DNA of 10,776 nucleotides from Candidatus Woesearchaeota archaeon (lineage in GTDB: Archaea > Nanobdellota > Nanobdellia > Woesearchaeales > GW2011-AR4), in contig JACPMT010000054.1 of NCBI GenBank assembly GCA_016185815.1, positions 1 to 10,776 of the forward strand, written 5' to 3'. Below the pieces are notes generated by a model. That model worked only from the letters and a program-made list of their open reading frames with translations. It was not told where the DNA came from and did no database searches. Positions 7,839 through 10,776 of the stretch are shown piece after piece. The position numbers and the translations under genes were made by a program. How positions within the stretch are numbered: position 1 is the first letter of the stretch; each line of letters starts with the position of its first letter.

Positions 7839-7852
7839 TTTATAAATCTTTC
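7839..7852 (-). promoter_or_regulatory. BRE plus TATA box of the helicase operon
   Basis: On the minus strand GAAAGA (BRE-like) is followed directly by TTTATAAA, centred 26-27 bases before the ATG at 7816. This is close to the archaeal consensus and is the best promoter in the window. It supports a leaderless start at 7816 and argues against the upstream ATG at 7894, which would place this box inside the coding region. Confidence 0.65.
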
Positions 7853-7940
7853 TATATTTACTATTTTAAAGTAGTATATTTTTAGCTTTGGCATAAATCA
7901 AGTATTGTTTAATTTTTTATTTACTATTAAGTAATTAAAA

Positions 7941-7957
7941 AAAGTAAAATTTAAAAA
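7941..7957 (+). promoter_or_regulatory. BRE/TATA-like promoter of the gene at 7979
   Basis: AAAGTAAA followed by ATTTAAAAA is centred about 26 bases before the ATG at 7979, fitting a leaderless archaeal promoter. It fires away from the helicase-operon promoter about 100 bases to the left, so the two units share a divergent control region. Confidence 0.55.
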
Positions 7958-7978
7958 GCCCTTGAATATACCAAAGTT

Positions 7979-8467
7979 ATGAATGATATTGACCTGGAAA
8001 GGATTGCAAGAGATGCATCTAGGCAAGCTGGACTGACAATATCTACTCAGCAATATAACATATATGAAGGTGACTTTCATTTTGATGCGAGAAAAGAAGG
8101 CAGTCCCATTTTGATTCATTTTAGCAGATATCATGATGGAATAGTGGGGTTTTATGTGCAAAAATTACATGAGAAGGGCAATGAAGGTCTTTATCTAGCG
8201 AAAGCGTCTAATGATATCGGAATGATGTACTGCGCAACGTCCATAATCATGGCTAGAAATACCCTTTTCCCTGTTGACAATGAGATGCAAAGAATCCTTG
8301 CAGATTCCAATTTTTTGCTTTTAGCAAACCAGGGAGCATTCGGATTAGGCAGACGCGGAATGCCAGCGAGTTTCGAGATTAGGTTTCGTTACTCTCGTGA
8401 GAAAATCGAACTAGACCAAATTGTAAAATTTTTTTTATATCAATTTAATGTTGTTCCTAATCAATAG
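7979..8467 (+). CDS. Unrecognised 162-residue protein, divergent from the helicase operon
   Basis: I do not recognise this protein. It is small, soluble-looking and mixed alpha/beta. The N-terminal helix is NDIDLERIARDASRQAG, followed by alternating short strands (ISTQQYNIYEG, FHFDARK, PILIHFSRY, IVGFYVQKL), a central Met/Ala-rich helix (about 78-93) and a C-terminal strand-helix pair (FEIRFRYS, then IVKFFLYQFN). There is no signal peptide, membrane span or catalytic motif. The TATA-like box 26 bases upstream supports the start. It is divergently transcribed from the helicase-methyltransferase gene and ends just before the first cyclo-ligase gene remnant, so it marks the right edge of the helicase block. 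Divergent placement could mean a regulator or accessory factor, but nothing in the protein shows this. Confidence 0.75.
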   Translation: MNDIDLERIARDASRQAGLTISTQQYNIYEGDFHFDARKEGSPILIHFSRYHDGIVGFYVQKLHEKGNEGLYLAKASNDIGMMYCATSIIMARNTLFPVDNEMQRILADSNFLLLANQGAFGLGRRGMPASFEIRFRYSREKIELDQIVKFFLYQFNVVPNQ

Positions 8468-8484
8468 CTGGCGGAGCAATATTC

Positions 8485-8553
8485 AGCTTTAGAACCCTAA
8501 AACAGCAAATATTGCAGAAAAGAAGAGGATTTATCACTAGAAGAAATTTAGGA
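8485..8553 (+). pseudogene. Decayed 5' fragment of the 5-formyltetrahydrofolate cyclo-ligase gene (copy A)
   Basis: Bases 8494-8525 match the start of the intact gene at 10622-10653 at 26 of 32 positions, and the copy at 9907-9938 at 28 of 32. The encoded TLKQQILQKRR lines up with TLKQQILSKRS of the real protein. One extra base after KRR shifts the frame: in the shifted frame LSLEE corresponds to LSKEE in the intact protein. The codon at the ATG position reads AGC, or the ATG region has been deleted, so no start remains. It is a dead remnant, more decayed than copy B. It separates the helicase block from metK. Confidence 0.75.
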
Positions 8554-8570
8554 ATAATAGTGCCAAAAAA

Positions 8571-8581
8571 TTATTTATAAT
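8571..8581 (+). promoter_or_regulatory. AT-rich TATA-like element before metK
   Basis: TTATTTATAAT lies 11 bases before the metK ATG, its centre about 17 bases away. That is shorter than the usual 25-27, so the true box may instead be further upstream (AATAAT near 8553-8558). No riboswitch-like structure and no Shine-Dalgarno is seen. The promoter assignment is tentative. Confidence 0.3.
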
Positions 8582-8592
8582 CATAATGTAAA

Positions 8593-9765
8593 ATGGGAGT
8601 AGAATCAAGATTGTTTTCAAGTGAAAGTGTAACAGTCGGTCATCCGGACAAAGTTGCAGATAGAATTTCCGATGCCGTGTTGGATGATGTCCTTAGTCAG
8701 GATCCAAATAGCAGAGTTGCTTGCGAAACCTTTTGTCCTGGTGGGAGTGCCATTTTTGTTGGGGGTGAAATCACAACTTCTGGATGGGTTGATATCGAGA
8801 GAATTGCCAAAGACTTAATCAGGGAAACTGGATACACTAATCCTGATTACGGCTTAGATTATAGAACTGTTACAGTCAGCAATCTAGTAAAGCCGCAAGT
8901 TCCAGAAATTGCTCAAGGAGTAAATGAGGGTGAAGGTCTGCATAAAGAACAAGGTGCCGGTGATCAGGGCCATATGTTTGGTTTTGCAATCAAAGAAGCT
9001 GATGAATACATGCCATTGCCTATTATGCTTGCACATAAACTTGCGCATAGATTAGAAACAGTAAGGAATGATGGAACAATCTCTTATCTTAGACCTGATG
9101 GTAAAATACAAGTTACCGTTGAATATGGCGCCAACGGAAAACCAGTAGGTGTACACACAATTGTTGTCTCAACACAGCATAACAAAGGAGTTGAACATGG
9201 GCAAATTGTAGCTGATGTTAAAGAACATGTCATTCTGCCTATTGCTGGCAATTTGGTGAGTGATTCGACGTCATACCACATTAATCCAACAGGTAGCTTT
9301 GTCATTGGTGGCCCTGCCGGAGATGCTGGACTTACAGGAAGAAAAATAATAGTAGATACATATGGAGGCGGTTCATTGCTTTATCGAGCAGGCCATGGTG
9401 GCGGCGCATTCTCTGGAAAAGACCCAAGCAAGGTTGATAGATCAGCAGCGTATGCAGCAAGATACATTGCTAAAAACATTATTGCGGCAGATTTGGCAGA
9501 TGTTTGTGAAGTTCAATTAGCATACGCAATTGGAGTTGCAGAACCAGTTTCAGTAATGGTAAATACTTTTGGGACTGGGAAGGGAATAACAGAAGGCCAA
9601 TTAGCTAAAAAAGTCAGGGATAATTTTCCACTTAAACCAGCAGATATTATCAGCCATTTTGATCTAAAAAGACCGATTTATTTAGCTGCTGCTGTCTATG
9701 GGCACTTCGGAAGATCTGAATTTCCATGGGAAAAACTAGATAAAGTTGATGTTTTACAAAAATAA
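8593..9765 (+). CDS. metK: S-adenosylmethionine synthetase (methionine adenosyltransferase), bacterial/eukaryotic type
   Basis: MetK makes S-adenosylmethionine from methionine and ATP in the cytoplasm. The 390 residues are close to the usual ~385-400 for this type and the whole length aligns. Visible motifs are SESVTVGHPDK (10-20, with ATP/phosphate-binding His17 and metal-binding Asp19), VGGEITTSGWVD, the flexible loop GAGDQGHMFG, the RPDGKIQVTVEYG segment, NPTGSFVIGGPAGDAGLTGRK (over several core strands), GGGAFSGKDPSKVDRSAAY, and the C-terminal YGHFGRSEFPWEK. Compared with E. coli there is a ~5-residue insertion after DTYGG (GSLLYRAGHGGG). Most archaea use a different, archaeal-type enzyme, so this gene suggests transfer or a lineage that uses the bacterial type. 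It sits alone between two cyclo-ligase gene remnants. Nothing looks inactivating. Confidence 0.97.
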   Translation: MGVESRLFSSESVTVGHPDKVADRISDAVLDDVLSQDPNSRVACETFCPGGSAIFVGGEITTSGWVDIERIAKDLIRETGYTNPDYGLDYRTVTVSNLVKPQVPEIAQGVNEGEGLHKEQGAGDQGHMFGFAIKEADEYMPLPIMLAHKLAHRLETVRNDGTISYLRPDGKIQVTVEYGANGKPVGVHTIVVSTQHNKGVEHGQIVADVKEHVILPIAGNLVSDSTSYHINPTGSFVIGGPAGDAGLTGRKIIVDTYGGGSLLYRAGHGGGAFSGKDPSKVDRSAAYAARYIAKNIIAADLADVCEVQLAYAIGVAEPVSVMVNTFGTGKGITEGQLAKKVRDNFPLKPADIISHFDLKRPIYLAAAVYGHFGRSEFPWEKLDKVDVLQK

Positions 9766-9821
9766 TTTAGTTTCAAAAACTTCTCCTTTATTCAATAAGA
9801 AACCTTTAACCCTCAAAATTG

Positions 9822-9833
9822 TGGTTTAAACCA
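9822..9833. repeat. 12-base perfect palindrome downstream of metK
   Basis: TGGTTTAAACCA is a perfect palindrome about 57 bases after the metK stop. The surrounding gap (9766-9897) holds no gene. It could be a protein-binding site for the ancestral cyclo-ligase promoter about 30 bases further on, or part of a metK terminator. Confidence 0.3.
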
Positions 9834-9860
9834 ACAGACCTTACACCCGCCCAAAAAATA

Positions 9861-9870
9861 AAAATATATG
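9861..9870 (+). promoter_or_regulatory. TATA-like box before cyclo-ligase copy B
   Basis: AAAATATATG is centred about 32 bases before the ATG of copy B (9898). It is probably the former promoter of the cyclo-ligase gene, now left driving a 30-codon remnant and possibly reading on into vapBC and the intact gene. Confidence 0.4.
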
Positions 9871-9897
9871 TAGCTGCCATAAATTTATCTAGAAGCA

Positions 9898-9990
9898 ATG
9901 AAACAAACCCTAAAGCAGCAAATTTTCGAGAAAAGAAGCCAATATTTTAAAGAGAAAAAACCGCAACCTTTATATATTCTAATTAATTAA
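9898..9990 (+). pseudogene. Truncated 5' fragment of the 5-formyltetrahydrofolate cyclo-ligase gene (copy B)
   Basis: This copy keeps the ATG and an open frame of 30 codons. Its first 13 residues, MKQTLKQQIFEKR, match MKRTLKQQILSKR of the intact gene at 10613. Bases 9907-9938 match 10622-10653 at 28 of 32 positions. Similarity fades after about codon 20 and the frame then runs into AT-rich DNA that contains the vapB TATA box, stopping at 9988-9990, eight bases before the vapB start. It is best read as a displaced gene start left by insertion of vapBC. It may still be translated as a short leader peptide. Confidence 0.8.
9969..9976 (+). promoter_or_regulatory. TATA box of vapBC
   Basis: TTTATATA is centred about 25 bases before the ATG at 9998, fitting a leaderless archaeal transcript and favouring 9998 over the ATG at 10004. 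It lies inside the 3' part of remnant copy B. It probably drives vapB, vapC and the following cyclo-ligase gene as one unit. Confidence 0.55.
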
Positions 9991-10001
9991 TGAATTAATG
10001 A
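9986..10001 (+). promoter_or_regulatory. Tandem 8-base repeat over the vapB start, possible autorepression operator
   Basis: ATTAATGA occurs twice in direct succession, the second copy covering the vapB ATG. VapB antitoxins of the AbrB fold usually bind their own promoter alone or with VapC, so a repeated site at the predicted transcription start is a plausible operator. The AT-rich content makes chance possible. Confidence 0.35.
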
Positions 10002-10234
10002 ATATGCTAACCAAGATATCTAAAGGCTACCAGATAACTATCCCTGCAAAATTAAGGCATAAATTTGGATTGGATATAGGCACAGCTATAGACATAGAGG
10101 CTAAAAAAGACAGCATAGTTATAAGGCCAGTCAAAGAAGAGCTAAAGGATCTTTTCAAAGAAGCCAATAAATTTAAGGCGCATAGCCTTACGGCGGAAGA
10201 CCTTGAAAAAATGGAAGATGGCATTTATGAATAA
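9998..10234 (+). CDS. vapB: AbrB/MazE-fold antitoxin of a VapBC pair
   Basis: The 78-residue protein has the swapped-hairpin AbrB domain at its N-terminus: LTKISKGYQITIPAKLRHKFGL, then GTAIDIEAKKDSIVIRPV (a DNA-binding dimer in this family). A charged helical C-terminal tail (about 45-78, ELKDLFKEANKFK and EDLEKMEDG) should wrap the toxin and block its active site. The length is typical. The ATG at 9998 is chosen from the TATA box 25 bases upstream; 10004 is an alternative two codons in. Its last codons overlap the start of vapC by 8 bases, the usual toxin-antitoxin coupling. It is likely autoregulated. Confidence 0.9.
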   Translation: MNMLTKISKGYQITIPAKLRHKFGLDIGTAIDIEAKKDSIVIRPVKEELKDLFKEANKFKAHSLTAEDLEKMEDGIYE

Positions 10235-10613
10235 GTTTATTGATTCTAATGTTGTTGTGTATGCATTCACGAGAAATAAGCTGAAGAGCAATTGCGAAAA
10301 GGCGTTAATGCAGGAAAATTTAATAGCAAATGTGCTGGTCCTGCTTGAAAGCTATGCAAAAATAGCAACCATAAACAAGGATATTGAATACGCAAGAAGG
10401 GTTATAAGGACATTGCTTAATCTGGAAAATCTCAAAATTTTTGATTTGGACAGAAACTTGTTCTTTGAGGCAATAAAGAGAAATGAAAAACTGGATTTAA
10501 AAATAAGCGATTTAATACACTATACAACAGTTTTGCTGAACAATTGCAGCGAAATAATAAGCTACGACAAAAAGCATTTTGGCAATTTGGACATAAAGAG
10601 AATTGAACCATAA
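10227..10613 (+). CDS. vapC: PIN-domain ribonuclease toxin of a VapBC pair
   Basis: VapC toxins are Mg-dependent ribonucleases that cut tRNA, rRNA or other RNA and are held silent by VapB. The 128 residues from ATG 10227 carry the PIN acidic set: D6 in FIDSN, E41 in LLESY, D95 in ISDLIHY, and D114 in ISYDKKHF. The start at 10227 puts the first Asp at residue 6, as is normal for the family, and overlaps vapB by 8 bases. An in-frame ATG at 10203 would add eight residues deep inside vapB and is less likely. The stop TAA shares its last base with the ATG of the cyclo-ligase gene (TAATG), so the toxin is probably translated on the same message as that housekeeping gene. The active site looks intact. 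Confidence 0.9.
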   Translation: MNKFIDSNVVVYAFTRNKLKSNCEKALMQENLIANVLVLLESYAKIATINKDIEYARRVIRTLLNLENLKIFDLDRNLFFEAIKRNEKLDLKISDLIHYTTVLLNNCSEIISYDKKHFGNLDIKRIEP

Positions 10614-10776
10614 TGAAACGCACCCTAAAGCAGCAAATTTTAAGCAAAAGAAGCCATCTTTCTAAAGAGGAAACCAATAAAAAAAGCAATGAAATTAAAA
10701 AAAACCTTTACTCTTTGCCAGAATTCAAAAACGCAAAAAACATTTTGTTTTATGTTTCCTTCAACAGCGAAGTTGA
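10613..10776 (+). CDS. 5-formyltetrahydrofolate cyclo-ligase, 5' part of gene (copy C, intact start)
   Basis: The enzyme converts 5-formyltetrahydrofolate to 5,10-methenyltetrahydrofolate with ATP, returning folate to the one-carbon pool that also feeds purine synthesis. Only 54 codons plus two bases are in the window; the frame is open to the edge. The N-terminal pattern is that of the family: LKQQILSKRSHLSKEE (basic, nucleotide-contacting helix, then LS-EE), a helix, LPEFKNAKNILFYVSF, and the start of the SEV substrate-site motif. The gene start overlaps the vapC stop by one base, so it has lost a private promoter and probably depends on vapBC transcription. Two upstream partial copies of its 5' end (near 8485 and 9898) show that this gene start is a repeated insertion point. 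Confidence 0.85.
   Translation, partial: MKRTLKQQILSKRSHLSKEETNKKSNEIKKNLYSLPEFKNAKNILFYVSFNSEV

Noticed and set aside
7817..7894. 26-residue N-terminal extension of the helicase from ATG 7894
   Set aside because: The strong BRE/TTTATAAA promoter 26 bases before ATG 7816 would lie within the coding part. The extension is AT-rich-coded and looks like read-through of a promoter region. It is not excluded, since a weaker AT-rich box also precedes 7894.
8468..8592. SAM riboswitch upstream of metK
   Set aside because: No conserved stems or loops of a SAM riboswitch are visible, and the stretch is instead explained by the decayed cyclo-ligase fragment plus an AT-rich promoter.
10203..10226. Longer vapC start at ATG 10203
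   Set aside because: It would move the first PIN aspartate to residue 14 and overlap vapB by 32 bases. ATG 10227 gives the standard N-terminus.
840..10612. A complete integrative element with its own integrase or transposase
   Set aside because: No recombinase, transposase or terminal inverted repeats were found; only the repeated gene 5' ends suggest mobility.

Overview
The window looks archaeal. Several genes have an AT-rich TATA-like box centred about 25-27 bases before the start codon and no Shine-Dalgarno motif, the usual layout of leaderless archaeal transcripts. A VapBC pair of archaeal flavour is present. AT-richness and tight spacing would fit a small-genome lineage such as DPANN, but the sequence alone does not fix the lineage. 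Housekeeping genes lie at both edges: the C-terminal two thirds of purD (purine synthesis) on the left, and the first 54 codons of a 5-formyltetrahydrofolate cyclo-ligase (folate one-carbon metabolism) on the right. About 9.8 kb of accessory DNA lies between them.

The accessory DNA has three blocks. Block 1 (about 0.98-8.47 kb) is centred on a minus-strand cluster: a large SNF2-type helicase with a C-terminal SAM-dependent methyltransferase domain; a 480-residue protein of four ~97-residue modules, overlapping the helicase gene by 4 bases; and a protein whose C-terminal half resembles the alkyladenine (3-methyladenine) DNA glycosylase family. An unrecognised plus-strand gene lies on each side of this cluster. 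Helicase, methyltransferase, modular protein and base-excision-like domain together suggest an undescribed DNA-modification, defence or anti-defence system. That function is inference. Block 2 (about 8.59-9.77 kb) is a bacterial-type S-adenosylmethionine synthetase, metK, which makes the cofactor a methyltransferase would use. Block 3 (about 10.0-10.6 kb) is a vapBC toxin-antitoxin pair.

The most striking structural signal is that the 5' end of the cyclo-ligase gene occurs three times in the same orientation. A decayed copy lies before metK, a better-preserved 30-codon copy lies before vapB, and the intact gene start follows vapC. Decay increases with distance from the intact gene. This is what repeated insertion into one site would leave if each event rebuilt a working 5' end and pushed the old one upstream. 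No integrase or transposase is encoded in the window, so the mechanism is open.

No rRNA, tRNA, CRISPR array or recognisable riboswitch was seen, and no gene-free stretch exceeds about 240 bases.
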